NCBI RefSeq assembly: GCF_947496995.1
Contig: NZ_CANMFD010000002.1
Coordinates: forward strand, 1 to 64,000
Source: an uncultured Roseibium sp.
GTDB taxonomy: Bacteria > Pseudomonadota > Alphaproteobacteria > Rhizobiales > Stappiaceae
Direction of reading: 5' to 3'
Length of the DNA stretch: 64,000 nucleotides
Below the pieces are notes generated by a model. The model searched no databases. It was not told where the DNA came from and saw only the letters and a list, made by a program, of their open reading frames with translations. Made by a program: the position numbers and the translations under genes. Shown here one piece after another: positions 20,267-29,493 of the stretch (position 1 is its first letter; each line of letters opens with the position of its first letter).

Positions 20267-20475
20267 GTAAAGTTCCGCGTCTAAACTGACCCTATTCCCT
20301 TACCGATTGGGTTAACAATCCGGTTGGGCGGCTGCGAACCGTGAGGCGCGCCTAAGGGTCCTTCCTCCCAAGACTCAGACCGCGATGTCCTTCAGCTTCT
20401 TGGCATTACTACCAAGGCGTCTTTTTCTTATGAAACAAAAACCTAACGGATTGAATCTGACTTGTCACCTATTTG
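20231..20475 (-). ncRNA. Candidate minus-strand RNA ending in a strong terminator
   Basis: Read on the minus strand, a ~200-base gene-free stretch ends in a perfect 10-bp stem with a T-rich tail (see the terminator entry). No plus- or minus-strand gene in the window needs that terminator. The stretch contains internal pairings such as GATTG/CAATC. It has no acceptable ATG, GTG or TTG start, so a protein is unlikely. I do not recognise it as 6S, SRP, tmRNA or RNase P RNA. The 5' end is unknown and the coordinates are approximate. Confidence 0.35.
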
Positions 20476-20713
20476 TAGTGTGTAGCCTACATTTTTTGCT
20501 TGCCTATTTCGCAAGCGGAAAATTCGACGTCAGATCATGCTGGCGCCAGGCCCAAAACCAGGCGGTAAAATGCATTGCGTCTGCGCCTTCTCGGCCTATT
20601 TTGCGGCAAATCCCGCAAAAGATGGCAGGCGCAGCGTAAAGGACTTGTTTTTGTGCGCCGCTTGCGCTTTGACTGCGCCGCAAACAGGCGTTGCCAGGAC
20701 TGAGAGAATATTC

Positions 20714-22045
20714 ATGCGTCTTTCCAGATACTTTCTGCCCATCCTCAAGGAAACACCGAAAGAAGCGGAAATCGTTTCCCATCGGCTGATGCTGCGTGCC
20801 GGCATGATTCGCCAGCAATCTGCGGGGATCTATTCCTGGCTGCCGCTGGGACTGAAGGTGCTGCGCAAGATCGAGCGGATCGTGGAAGAAGAGCAGGCGC
20901 GGGCAGGGGCCATTCAGCTGCTTATGCCGACCATCCAGTCCGCCGACCTGTGGCGCGAGAGCGGCCGCTACGATGCCTATGGCAAGGAGATGCTGCGCAT
21001 CACCGACCGGCACGAGCGCGAGATGCTCTACGGTCCGACCAACGAAGAAATGATTACCGAGATCTTTCGCAGCTATGTGCGCTCCTACAAGGATCTGCCG
21101 CTCAACCTTTACCATATCCAGTGGAAGTTCCGTGATGAGGTCCGTCCGCGCTTCGGCATCATGAGGGGCAGGGAATTCCTGATGAAGGACGCCTATTCCT
21201 TCGATCTGGACAAGGAACGGGCGGTCGAGGCCTACAACCGCATGTTCGTTGCCTATCTGCGCACCTACAAGCGCATGGGCTTGACGGCGATCCCGATGCG
21301 TGCCGAGACCGGTCCCATCGGTGGCGATCTGAGCCACGAGTTTATCGTGCTCGCCGACACCGGTGAGAGCGAGGTTTACTGCCACGCTGACTATCTGGGC
21401 AAGGAGACGCCGGGCGAGGATGTCGATTTCAACGGTGACCTGACGCCCATCGTCAGTGACTGGACGTCGCTTTACGCCGCTACGGAGGACATCGTCGACA
21501 AGGCGGAGTTCGAGGCTTCAGTACCTGAAGACAAGCGCATCGTCGCGCGCGGTATCGAGGTCGGTCAGACATTTTACTTCGGCACCAAGTATTCCGAACC
21601 TCTGGGGGCGAAGGTCGCCACCTCGGACGGCACCGAGGTTGCGGTTCATATGGGCTCCTATGGCGTCGGCGTCTCCCGCCTTCTTGGCGCCTTGATCGAG
21701 GCCAATCATGATGAAAATGGAATCATCTGGCCGAAATCCGTGGCACCTTTCCATGTCGGTCTGGTCAACCTGAAGCCGGGAGACGATCTTACCGACAGTG
21801 TGTCGGAAGATCTTTACGGCAAGCTTGAGTCCGCGGGTATCGAGGTGCTCTACGACGACACGGATACGCGGGCGGGCGCGAAGTTCGCGACCATGGATCT
21901 CATCGGCTTGCCGTTCCAGGTTGTGGCGGGTCCGCGCGGGCTGAAAGACGGCCTTCTGGAGGTCAAGGACCGCGCAACTGGGGAAAAGGAAATGCTTTCC
22001 CCGGAAGCGACGCTGAACAAACTGACGGCGGCATTGACGGGTTAG
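20714..22045 (+). CDS. proS: Prolyl-tRNA synthetase, short alphaproteobacterial type
   Basis: A 443-aa class II aminoacyl-tRNA synthetase that charges tRNA-Pro. Motif 1, motif 2 ([20 protein letters not shown]) and the glycine-rich motif 3 region ([16 protein letters not shown]) are present, followed by the anticodon domain. The large INS editing insertion of E. coli ProRS is absent, as is usual in alphaproteobacteria. The ATG at 20714 gives the family length. An upstream frame extension to 20537 is not protein-like. Confidence 0.95.
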   Translation: MRLSRYFLPILKETPKEAEIVSHRLMLRAGMIRQQSAGIYSWLPLGLKVLRKIERIVEEEQARAGAIQLLMPTIQSADLWRESGRYDAYGKEMLRITDRHEREMLYGPTNEEMITEIFRSYVRSYKDLPLNLYHIQWKFRDEVRPRFGIMRGREFLMKDAYSFDLDKERAVEAYNRMFVAYLRTYKRMGLTAIPMRAETGPIGGDLSHEFIVLADTGESEVYCHADYLGKETPGEDVDFNGDLTPIVSDWTSLYAATEDIVDKAEFEASVPEDKRIVARGIEVGQTFYFGTKYSEPLGAKVATSDGTEVAVHMGSYGVGVSRLLGALIEANHDENGIIWPKSVAPFHVGLVNLKPGDDLTDSVSEDLYGKLESAGIEVLYDDTDTRAGAKFATMDLIGLPFQVVAGPRGLKDGLLEVKDRATGEKEMLSPEATLNKLTAALTG

Positions 22046-22144
22046 ATAACTGCGGTGATGCTCGGAGCGGGGATTCGGCCGCAGGCCGCCGCGAGCCGCC
22101 ACAAGTCATTGGGGCCGGTGGGGCATTGCTGAAGTGGATGGACG

Positions 22145-23449
22145 ATGACAGCGGTAGATACTGCGGACGTTGACGAGAGCCGGAAATCAGCTGAGCCGAC
22201 ACGTCCGTTTTCCGCCTACGAGTGGATGATCGCCGGCCGGTATCTGCGCTCGAGGCGGCGCGAGACCTTCATTTCCGTCATCGCCGGATTTTCCTTTGCC
22301 GGGATCATGCTGGGCGTGGCGACGCTGATCATCGTCATGGCGGTGATGAACGGCTTCCGCTCCGAGCTCCTGGGCAAGATTCTCGGCATCAACGGCCATA
22401 TGCTCGTGCAGCCGATAGATCTGCCGCTCACCGACTATGACGCGGTGGCGGCGCGACTGGAAGGCGTGCCTGATGTGGTCAGCGCCATTCCCTTCATCGA
22501 GGGCCAGGCGCTGGTCTCCGGGCCTGCAGGCAATCTGGGAGCCCTGGTGCGCGGTATTCACGAGGCGGACCTCCGCCGTGTGCCGCTGATCGCCAACAAC
22601 ATCCGTTCCGGCTCTCTTGACGGCTTCGACGAAGGCGAGGGGATCGCCATCGGCTCGCGCATGGCGCAGCAGCTCGGCGTGACCACGGGCGACAACATCA
22701 CCATCATTTCGCCGCGTGGCAGCGTCACGCCGATGGGGGTGACGCCAAGGCTGAAGGCCTATCCGGTGTCGGCCGTCTTCGAGATCGGCATGAGCGAATA
22801 TGACAGCACCTTCGTGTTCATGCCGCTGGAAGAGGCGCAGGCCTATTTCAACATGGACACCAAGGCGACCGGGATCGAGATCTATGTGGTCGATCCGGAC
22901 AATGTCGGCGTCATGGCCAAGGCCATCGAAGAAGCCGCCGAGCGTCCGACTTTCGTCACCGACTGGCGGCAGCGCAACGTGACGTTTTTCTCCGCGCTGG
23001 AGGTTGAGCGCAACGTGATGTTCATCATTCTGACGCTGATCGTGCTGGTGGCGGCGCTCAACATCATTTCCGGACTGATCATGCTGGTGAAGGACAAGGG
23101 CAGGGACATCGCCGTTCTGCGCACCATGGGGGCAACCCGCGGTTCGATCATGCGGATCTTCCTGATCACCGGCGCCAGCATCGGCTGTGTCGGCACCTTC
23201 GCGGGGTTCGTACTCGGTCTGGTTGTCTGCCTGAATATCGAGAGCATCCGCCAGGGTGTCTCGTGGCTGACGTCAACGCAGCTTTTCGACCCGACGCTCT
23301 ACTTCCTGTCCAGGCTGCCGGCGGAAATCGACAGCGGTGAAACGCTGACGGTGCTCCTGATGGCCCTGGTGCTGTCGCTGCTGGCGACGCTTTATCCCGC
23401 CTGGCGGGCCGCACGGCTCGATCCTGTTGAAGCGCTGCGGTATGAGTGA
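22145..23449 (+). CDS. lolC: Lipoprotein-releasing ABC transporter permease LolC/LolE
   Basis: A 434-aa inner-membrane permease that extracts lipoproteins for transfer to the LolA carrier. It has one N-terminal helix (~49-75), a large periplasmic MacB-like domain and three C-terminal helices (~295-320, 345-375, 398-420). The ending [18 protein letters not shown] is the usual FtsX/LolC signature. Only one permease gene is present here, so it probably acts as a LolC/E homodimer (LolF type). It overlaps or closely precedes lolD. Confidence 0.93.
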   Translation: MTAVDTADVDESRKSAEPTRPFSAYEWMIAGRYLRSRRRETFISVIAGFSFAGIMLGVATLIIVMAVMNGFRSELLGKILGINGHMLVQPIDLPLTDYDAVAARLEGVPDVVSAIPFIEGQALVSGPAGNLGALVRGIHEADLRRVPLIANNIRSGSLDGFDEGEGIAIGSRMAQQLGVTTGDNITIISPRGSVTPMGVTPRLKAYPVSAVFEIGMSEYDSTFVFMPLEEAQAYFNMDTKATGIEIYVVDPDNVGVMAKAIEEAAERPTFVTDWRQRNVTFFSALEVERNVMFIILTLIVLVAALNIISGLIMLVKDKGRDIAVLRTMGATRGSIMRIFLITGASIGCVGTFAGFVLGLVVCLNIESIRQGVSWLTSTQLFDPTLYFLSRLPAEIDSGETLTVLLMALVLSLLATLYPAWRAARLDPVEALRYE

Positions 23450-23459
23450 GGAAGCGCCG

Positions 23460-24176
23460 ATGAACATGACCGTCGATCCATGCCGGACATCTGGCCTCGC
23501 ACCGGCGGCTCTCGAGCTTGCCGGCATAGGGCGCAGTTTCGATGAGGGCGACCGCAAGCTTCACATCCTCAACGGTGCGAACCTGCGGATCGAGGCCGGG
23601 GAAATGGTGGCGCTGGTCGCGCCGTCCGGAACCGGCAAATCCACCCTGCTGCATATCGCCGGGCTGCTGGAGCGCCCCGACGAGGGGGATGTGTTTCTCG
23701 GACCGGTGAATTGTTCGGAGTTGTCCGACGACCAGCGCACAGCCATCCGCCGCAACGACATCGGCTTTGTCTACCAGTTCCATCATCTGCTGCCGGAATT
23801 TACCGCGCAGGAGAACATCATGATGCCGCAGATGATCCGCGGGCTTCCGAAAAAGGTCGCCGCCGAGCGGGCCGATGAACTGCTCAGCTACATGCGGCTT
23901 GGCGAGCGGGGAAAGCACCGTCCCTCGGAGCTTTCCGGTGGTGAGCAGCAGCGGGTGGCGGTTGCCCGTGCGGTGGCCAATGCGCCGCGCATCCTGCTGC
24001 TGGACGAACCGACGGGCAATCTCGATCCGACGACGGCCAAATATGTCTTCGATGCCCTGGCGGCGCTTGTGCGGGCCTCCGGCGTCGCGACGCTGTTCGC
24101 CACACATAATCTGGAACTCGCCGCGCAGATGGATCGCTCGATCACCCTGAAGGACGGGCTGGTACAGCCGCTTTAG
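23460..24176 (+). CDS. lolD: Lipoprotein-releasing ABC transporter ATPase LolD
   Basis: A 238-aa ABC ATPase that powers lipoprotein release. Walker A is APSGTGKST (54-62), followed by [14 protein letters not shown] and Walker [15 protein letters not shown] chose ATG 23460 because AGGAAG sits 5 bases upstream. An in-frame ATG at 23442 overlapping the lolC stop is possible and would add six residues. Spacing with lolC shows one operon. Confidence 0.93.
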   Translation: MNMTVDPCRTSGLAPAALELAGIGRSFDEGDRKLHILNGANLRIEAGEMVALVAPSGTGKSTLLHIAGLLERPDEGDVFLGPVNCSELSDDQRTAIRRNDIGFVYQFHHLLPEFTAQENIMMPQMIRGLPKKVAAERADELLSYMRLGERGKHRPSELSGGEQQRVAVARAVANAPRILLLDEPTGNLDPTTAKYVFDALAALVRASGVATLFATHNLELAAQMDRSITLKDGLVQPL

Positions 24177-24188
24177 GTCTGCTGCCAG

Positions 24189-24238
24189 TTGCCGGACCGG
24201 ATAATCCGGATTGAGAAACGGCAAGGCCTGTTTTTTTT
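24189..24238 (+). terminator. Putative terminator after lolD
   Basis: TTGCCG (24189-24194) pairs with CGGCAA (24219-24224), with the inner palindrome CCGGATAATCCGG. Eight T's follow at 24231-24238 after a 6-base spacer. The position right behind lolD fits an operon end. The spacer makes it less than ideal. Confidence 0.5.
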
Positions 24239-24409
24239 AACTCCCCCTGCCTACAAGCGCCGGATCGTGCCGCGTTCAATCGAGAACGAGATGCACGACA
24301 TGACACCGGACAAAACTTTCTTGCACGCCTCGACAAGAGCGGAACAAAGCGAAAACCCGTGATTTTCAGATAATTTGATCCTCTTGATGGCAACAGGAAC
24401 AAAAAGGGC

Positions 24410-24438
24410 TTGCAAAGAGAACAAACATTGAACATACT
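24410..24438 (+). promoter_or_regulatory. SOS promoter: LexA box between -35 and -10
   Basis: The sequence shows TTGCAA (24410-24415), a 17-base spacer and CATACT (24433-24438). Inside lies GAAC-N7-GAAC (24419-24433), the exact direct-repeat LexA box of alphaproteobacteria. LexA bound here would block RNA polymerase. The lexA promoter at 61633-61661 has the same layout. Confidence 0.85.
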
Positions 24439-24472
24439 CTCTTCAAGCCATAAGCCAAGGTTGGAGGGTGTG

Positions 24473-24571
24473 ATGATTTATATCGCTCGTGATTTTGCCG
24501 CATTCGGTTCCCTGATGTGTTTCTGCACGACGCTTGCTGTCTGGGGCGACGTGCTGTTTTCCGTCGGCTGA
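24473..24571 (+). CDS. SOS-controlled 32-aa membrane peptide, possible division inhibitor
   Basis: A 32-aa peptide starting MIYIARDF. It has one continuous hydrophobic stretch (about residues 8-30, FAAFGSLMCFCTTLAVWGDV). GGAGGG sits 4 bases before the ATG. The gene lies 35 bases after a -10 element whose promoter contains a perfect LexA box, so expression should rise on DNA damage. Size, topology and control resemble SidA of Caulobacter, a 29-aa SOS-induced membrane peptide that blocks division. I see no clear sequence identity to it, so that function is an inference. It lies upstream of dnaE but is separated by ~245 bases. Confidence 0.78.
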   Translation: MIYIARDFAAFGSLMCFCTTLAVWGDVLFSVG

Positions 24572-24816
24572 GAAATTCGTCTTCTGAGGGAAGATCCCAT
24601 TCCGGTGCGCCGGGAAGTGTTTCCGGCGTGCCTTGCTCTCGCGATAAGAAATTTGCTGCCGTGTCCGTGTGTTGTTTTTGTGTGCGCCGTCTTTCGGTGT
24701 GCCGGGCGGGACGATGTGGCAAAGAACAGCGGTAACAACCGCTTTGACGGCTCGACATATCTTTTCTGAAGCGCTTCACTTGAAAGCTGATTCCGGAAGA
24801 TGCGAGAAGCGCCGTC
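24572..24816. other. Gap between the SOS peptide gene and dnaE
   Basis: A hairpin with arms CGCCGGGAA and TTTCCGGCG lies near 24610-24630 without a T-run. AGCGG/CCGCT forms a small hairpin at ~24729-24744. I see no gene and no convincing dnaE promoter. Transcription from the SOS promoter could continue into dnaE unless stopped here. Confidence 0.3.
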
Positions 24817-27800
24817 ATGACTGATTCCCACTCCTCTGCCATCGTGCCTTCCGGCGCTGCTGGACATGCAGGACAGGCGGGCGCGGGGCCGGGGTATGTT
24901 CACCTCAGGGTCCACTCCGCGCTGTCTCTCCTGGAAGGCGCGCTGCCGATCAAGAAGCTGCTGGATCTGGCCAAGGCCGACGGCCAGCCGGCGCTGGCGA
25001 TTGCCGACACCAACAATCTGTTCGGAGCGCAGGAGTTTTCCGGCAAGGCCTGGGGAGCCGGCATCCAGCCGATCACCGCCTGCCAGCTGTCCGTGTTCTT
25101 CGACGATGGACTGGAGAGCGGACGGCGGGGTGAGCCTGCGCTGGCCGATGTGGTTCTGATCGCCATGAGCGAACGCGGCTACGGCAACCTGATGGAGCTG
25201 TCGTCACGCGCCTTCCTGGATACGGAAACAGGGCTTCGGCCGCATGTATCGCTCGACTATCTGCTGTCCAGATCCGACGACGTGATTGTTTTGACCGGCG
25301 GGGCCCTCGGGCCTGTCGGTGCGGCGCTGCTTGCCGGACGCAAGGATCTGGCCAGGGAACGGCTGCAGAAGCTGGCAACGGGCTTTGCCGGGCGCTGTTA
25401 CGTCGAGATCCAGCGCCACGGCATGGAGGTGGAGCGCAAGACCGAGGAGGCTTTCCTTGCGCTAGCCTACGACATGGGCCTGCCGTTGGTCGCAACCAAC
25501 GAGGCGTTTTTCCCCAAGCGCGAGGATTATGAGGCGCATGACGCCCTGATCTGCATTTCCGAAAGCCGGGTGCTGATCGAGGACGATCGCCGCCGCTTGA
25601 CCCCGGAGCATTATTTCAAGAGCCGGGCGGAAATGTGCGCGCTCTTTGCCGATCTGCCCGAGGCGCTGGCTTCCACGGTGGAAATCGCCAAGCGTTGTCA
25701 TTTCCGCCCGTTGCGCCGTGACCCCATTCTGCCGCGCTTCACCAGCGCCGATGTGGACGGGGAGGAAGCCGAGCAGGCGGAAACCGAGGAGCTGAAACGC
25801 CAGGCGCGCGAGGGGCTGCGGGCGCGCCTCGATGCCCACGGCCTTGCGCCGGGGCTTGAGGAAAAGGATTACTGGGACCGGCTCGACTATGAGACCGGTG
25901 TCATCGAACGGATGAAATTTCCCGGCTACTTCCTGATCGTTGCCGACTTCATCAAATGGGCCAAGGGGCAGGATATTCCCGTCGGGCCGGGCCGCGGCTC
26001 CGGGGCGGGCTCGCTGGTGGCGTGGGCACTGACCATTACCGACCTCGACCCGATGCGGTTCTCCCTGCTGTTCGAACGTTTCCTCAATCCGGAACGTGTG
26101 TCGATGCCGGATTTCGACATCGACTTCTGCCAGAGCCGGCGTGAAGAGGTGATCCGCTACGTTCAGGAAAAATACGGCCGCCAGCAAGTGGCGCAGATCA
26201 TTACCTTCGGGTCGTTGCAGGCGCGTGCCGTGCTGCGCGATGTCGGCCGGGTGCTGCAGATGCCCTACGGCCAGGTTGACCGGCTGTGCAAGCTGGTGCC
26301 GGCGAACCCGGCCAATCCGGTGACGCTCGCCCAGGCCATCGCCGATGAGCCGCGCCTGCGCGAGGCGGCCAAGGACGAGGAGAATGTCGAGCGACTGCTC
26401 GGCATGGCGCAGAAGCTGGAAGGGCTTTACCGGCACGCCTCCACCCACGCGGCAGGCGTGGTGATCGGTGACCGGCCGCTGGAACAGCTCGTGCCGCTCT
26501 ACCGCGATCCGCGCTCGGACATGCCGGTGGCGCAGTTCAACATGAAGATGGTCGAGGATGCCGGGCTGGTGAAGTTCGACTTTCTTGGCCTGAAGACGCT
26601 GACCGTCATCGACACCGCCGTGAAGCTGATCGAGCGGCGTGGAATTACGATCGATGTCGCCGGGCTGCCGATCGACGATGAACAGACCTACCAGATGCTG
26701 GCGCGGGGCGAGACCTTCGGCGTGTTCCAGCTGGAAAGTCAGGGCATGCGCCGGGCCATCGCTGGCATGAAGCCGGACCGGTTCGAGGACATCATCGCTT
26801 TGGTGGCACTCTACCGGCCGGGACCGATGGAGAACATTCCGGTCTATAACGCCGTCAAGCACGGCGAACAGGAGCCGGACTGTCTGCATCCGCTGCTGGA
26901 ACCCATCCTGATGGAGACGAACGGCATCATCGTCTACCAGGAACAGGTGATGCAGATCGCCCAGGTGCTGTCGGGCTATTCGCTCGGCGAAGCCGATCTT
27001 CTGCGCCGTGCGATGGGCAAGAAGATTGCCGCGGAGATGGAAGTGCAGCGGGCCCGCTTCGTGGATGGGGCGGTTGCACAGGGTGTCAACAAGACCCAGG
27101 CCGGAACGATCTTCGACCTTGTGGCGAAATTCGCCAACTACGGCTTCAACAAGTCGCACGCGGCTGCCTATGCGCTGGTGTCCTATCATACGGCCTGGCT
27201 GAAGGCGAACTACCCGGTCGAATTCATGGCCGCATCGATGACGCTCGATATGGGCAACACCGACAAGTTGGGAGACTTCCGCCAGGAAGCCCGGCGCATG
27301 CGAATCGAGATCGAGCAGCCGTCGATCAACCGCGGCCAGGTGTATTTCGACGTGGCCGACGGCAAGATCCTTTACGCCCTTGGGGCGATCAAGGGAGCGG
27401 GAGAACAGGCGGTCGAACACATTGTCGAGGTGAGGGGAGACACGCCCTTCAAGAGCCTCGGTGATTTTGCCCGCCGGATCTCGCCGAAGATGCTCAACAA
27501 GCGGACGCTGGAAAATCTCGTTGCCGCCGGAGCTTTCGACGAACTTGAGCCCAACCGGGCGCGGGTCTTTGAAGGTCTCGATCGGGTCATGGGTCTGGCG
27601 CAGCGCACGGAGGAGAACCGCACGCTTGGCCAGGACGAGCTTTTCGGCGGCAGCGACAGCGAAGAGCCGCTGCAACTGGACGAAGTTCAGCCCTGGGCGA
27701 CGGAGGAAAAGCTGCAGCGAGAGCATTCCGCCATCGGTTTTTATCTCTCCGCCCATCCGATCGACGAATACGCCGGTATCCTCGACAAGATGCGTGTCCA

Positions 27801-28320
27801 GCCCTGGACGCAGTTTGCCGAGGCGGTGAAGAAGGGTGCTTCCGCCGGGCGTCTGGCCGGCACGGTGATTTCCATGCAGGAGCGCAAGACCAAGACCGGC
27901 ACGCGCATGGGCATTGCCCGGCTCTCCGACGCCACCGGCCAGTATGAGGCGCTGCTGTTCCGAGAAAAGCTGGAGCAGTTCCGTGAATCGCTTCAGACCG
28001 GCCGATCCGTCGTGATTCTGGTCGGCGCCGATATGCGCGATGACGAGCCTTCGCTACGGATCGAGCAGGTGGACCCGATCGACAAGGTCGCCGCCCGTCT
28101 TCAGAAGAGCATGCGCGTCTTCGTCCGCGACGAACGCCCCATCCAGAGCCTTGCCAAACATCTCACGATGCGCGGCGAGGGCGATGTGACGGTCATCGTT
28201 CTTCTGGAAAACGGTGCGCGCGAGGTGGAAGTCAAGCTGCCGGGCCGCTTCCGCCTGTCACCCGAGATCGCCGGAGCACTGAAGGCGGTGCCGGGCGTGA
28301 CGGATGTGCAGGTGGCGTAA
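24817..28320 (+). CDS. dnaE: DNA polymerase III alpha subunit
   Basis: The 1167-aa replicative polymerase (DnaE1 type). An N-terminal PHP domain starts at VHLRVHSALSLLEGAL. The catalytic loop MPDFDIDFCQSRREEVI is at about residues 430-447, with the two conserved Asp of PDFDIDF. A helix-hairpin-helix and an OB-fold (LAGTVISMQERKTKTGTRM) follow. The length and complete PHP region fit the chromosomal replicase rather than the SOS-induced DnaE2. It is followed after 36 bases by a convergent gene. Confidence 0.95.
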   Translation: MTDSHSSAIVPSGAAGHAGQAGAGPGYVHLRVHSALSLLEGALPIKKLLDLAKADGQPALAIADTNNLFGAQEFSGKAWGAGIQPITACQLSVFFDDGLESGRRGEPALADVVLIAMSERGYGNLMELSSRAFLDTETGLRPHVSLDYLLSRSDDVIVLTGGALGPVGAALLAGRKDLARERLQKLATGFAGRCYVEIQRHGMEVERKTEEAFLALAYDMGLPLVATNEAFFPKREDYEAHDALICISESRVLIEDDRRRLTPEHYFKSRAEMCALFADLPEALASTVEIAKRCHFRPLRRDPILPRFTSADVDGEEAEQAETEELKRQAREGLRARLDAHGLAPGLEEKDYWDRLDYETGVIERMKFPGYFLIVADFIKWAKGQDIPVGPGRGSGAGSLVAWALTITDLDPMRFSLLFERFLNPERVSMPDFDIDFCQSRREEVIRYVQEKYGRQQVAQIITFGSLQARAVLRDVGRVLQMPYGQVDRLCKLVPANPANPVTLAQAIADEPRLREAAKDEENVERLLGMAQKLEGLYRHASTHAAGVVIGDRPLEQLVPLYRDPRSDMPVAQFNMKMVEDAGLVKFDFLGLKTLTVIDTAVKLIERRGITIDVAGLPIDDEQTYQMLARGETFGVFQLESQGMRRAIAGMKPDRFEDIIALVALYRPGPMENIPVYNAVKHGEQEPDCLHPLLEPILMETNGIIVYQEQVMQIAQVLSGYSLGEADLLRRAMGKKIAAEMEVQRARFVDGAVAQGVNKTQAGTIFDLVAKFANYGFNKSHAAAYALVSYHTAWLKANYPVEFMAASMTLDMGNTDKLGDFRQEARRMRIEIEQPSINRGQVYFDVADGKILYALGAIKGAGEQAVEHIVEVRGDTPFKSLGDFARRISPKMLNKRTLENLVAAGAFDELEPNRARVFEGLDRVMGLAQRTEENRTLGQDELFGGSDSEEPLQLDEVQPWATEEKLQREHSAIGFYLSAHPIDEYAGILDKMRVQPWTQFAEAVKKGASAGRLAGTVISMQERKTKTGTRMGIARLSDATGQYEALLFREKLEQFRESLQTGRSVVILVGADMRDDEPSLRIEQVDPIDKVAARLQKSMRVFVRDERPIQSLAKHLTMRGEGDVTVIVLLENGAREVEVKLPGRFRLSPEIAGALKAVPGVTDVQVA

Positions 28321-28356
28321 GGGCACGAGAAAGAGGGCGTGCGTTGGGCCTGTTGC

Positions 28357-28875
28357 TCAAACGCGCGTGCGCACACCGGTCAGAAGCTCAGTTTCCAGCT
28401 CCGGGCCGTGCAGGACGGAAATGTCACCGGTGGTTTCCAGAACAACCGCTCGCACGTTGGCAAGCGACAGGACATTCGCCTCCCGCAATTTTGCATAGAT
28501 ATCGTTTCGCGCCACCCGGGTCCGGCGCAAAGCTTCCGGCAGGAAGGCCCCATCCTCCATGAGCAGGATCGGGGTGTTCTGGGAAAGTTGCTGAAAGTGA
28601 TCGGAGGCCCTGCGCCAGCGCGCCACGACGAATTGGACTGAAAGCAGGGTCGTGATGGCAAGGCAGCTTTGCGCGAAGTCGGACCAGCTTGTCGCTTGAC
28701 TTGCGCCCGCCAGCAACGAGCCGGTCGCCACCGTCACCACGAAGTCGAAGGACGTCATCTTCGAAAAGGCCCGCAGGCCGATGACCCGCACGACAAACAC
28801 CACCCAGATCAGCGCGATGGTGGACAGCAGCGCGGCACGCGCAATGGTATCGACCGGAACAGAACTGAAAAACAT
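28357..28875 (-). CDS. DUF421 (YetF-like) membrane protein
   Basis: A 172-aa protein with about three N-terminal hydrophobic helices and the family core VVRVIGLRAFSKMTSFDFVVTVATGSLLA. A soluble domain (ILLMEDGAFLPEALRRTRVARNDIYAKLRE) follows, ending with VLETTGDISVLHG. The molecular role is unknown; Bacillus relatives are linked to spore or stress functions. I chose the ATG at 28875, behind TTGGAGCAATACGCTG. The frame stays open upstream to 28986 but is not family-like. It converges on dnaE. Confidence 0.85.
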   Translation of the reverse strand: MFFSSVPVDTIARAALLSTIALIWVVFVVRVIGLRAFSKMTSFDFVVTVATGSLLAGASQATSWSDFAQSCLAITTLLSVQFVVARWRRASDHFQQLSQNTPILLMEDGAFLPEALRRTRVARNDIYAKLREANVLSLANVRAVVLETTGDISVLHGPELETELLTGVRTRV

Positions 28876-29059
28876 CAGCGTATTGCTCCAATGCGCAGGG
28901 CTGTGCGGCGGGTAAGCCTGTCTCGAATCTGAGTAGTGCGGAGCATTGTCTGGCGTCCTTGGTGGGTTCCGGTAACAAGGGAACAACTGCTCGGCGGCCG
29001 CAAGGTTCCGGATTCAGGTGGTTCGGGGGGTCAATACCGCTGCGACGAGGCTGGGAACG

Positions 29060-29089
29060 CTCGCCGGACTACTCGGCAGATCCGGCGAG
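29060..29089 (-). other. Hairpin downstream of the YCII gene
   Basis: CTCGCCGGA (29060-29068) pairs perfectly with TCCGGCGAG (29081-29089) around a 12-base loop, 11 bases after the YCII stop on the minus strand. No T-run follows, so it is at best a weak terminator or 3'-end stabiliser. Confidence 0.35.
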
Positions 29090-29099
29090 GGCGGCCTGG

Positions 29100-29405
29100 T
29101 CAGACCGCCTCGATGAGCCTTCCGCCGGCGGCATAGACCTGTTTCCACGTCAGGATGGACCAGGACTTGCGCAGTCCGGTCGGCCAGAACGGGTCTTCAC
29201 GGATCAGCCGCTCGACGTCCTCCTCCCGGTCAGCCTCGACAATCCAGAGCCCGTCACGCCCGGCATTTGTGGGGTCCGAGAGAGGACCTGCAGCCTCGAT
29301 CATGTCTGAGCGGGATTCCAGAAAGGTGAGGTGCCGGGACATATGGGTCTTGCGGATATCCGGGGCGGCATCCGGATGGTCCTCGAACAGGACAATGAAT
29401 TTCAT
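29100..29405 (-). CDS. YCII-related protein
   Basis: A 101-aa YCII-domain protein (dimeric alpha/beta barrel) beginning MKFIVLFEDHPD and carrying R...H...HLTFLES and AAGPLSD, as in YciI. YciI-type proteins have a His-Asp pair and some have hydrolase or dehalogenase-like activity, but most are uncharacterised. AAGGAGCTGACCTC precedes the ATG. It is divergent from the LysR gene 88 bases away and is the natural candidate target of that regulator. Confidence 0.85.
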   Translation of the reverse strand: MKFIVLFEDHPDAAPDIRKTHMSRHLTFLESRSDMIEAAGPLSDPTNAGRDGLWIVEADREEDVERLIREDPFWPTGLRKSWSILTWKQVYAAGGRLIEAV

Positions 29406-29458
29406 GAGGTCAGCTCCTTAGGTGAAGTGGCCGCAGGTTGTCACAGCGGAACTGACGA

Positions 29459-29487
29459 TTGAACTGGCATCTTTGCCGTCCTAGTCT
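29459..29487 (+). promoter_or_regulatory. Promoter of the LysR gene, predicting a leaderless mRNA
   Basis: TTGAAC (29459-29464), a 17-base spacer and TAGTCT (29482-29487) end 6 bases before the ATG at 29494. The transcription start would fall on or next to the A of the start codon. No Shine-Dalgarno sequence is visible upstream. Confidence 0.5.
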
Positions 29488-29493
29488 GCAATT

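Noticed and set aside
20231-20475. 6S, SRP, tmRNA or RNase P RNA
   Set aside because: None of the conserved sequence signatures I know for these RNAs is visible, so only an unclassified candidate RNA is reported.
24366-24915. Minus-strand frames over the SOS peptide gene and its promoter
   Set aside because: They cover the LexA box and promoter, have no domain, and lack ribosome sites.
25462-27756. 764-codon minus-strand frame opposite dnaE
   Set aside because: Antisense of a strongly conserved polymerase gene, rich in His and Arg as mirror frames are.
24817-28320. dnaE as the SOS-induced DnaE2 because of the nearby LexA box
   Set aside because: There is no imuA or imuB next to it, the length and PHP region fit DnaE1, and the box is tied to the small peptide gene 245 bases upstream.
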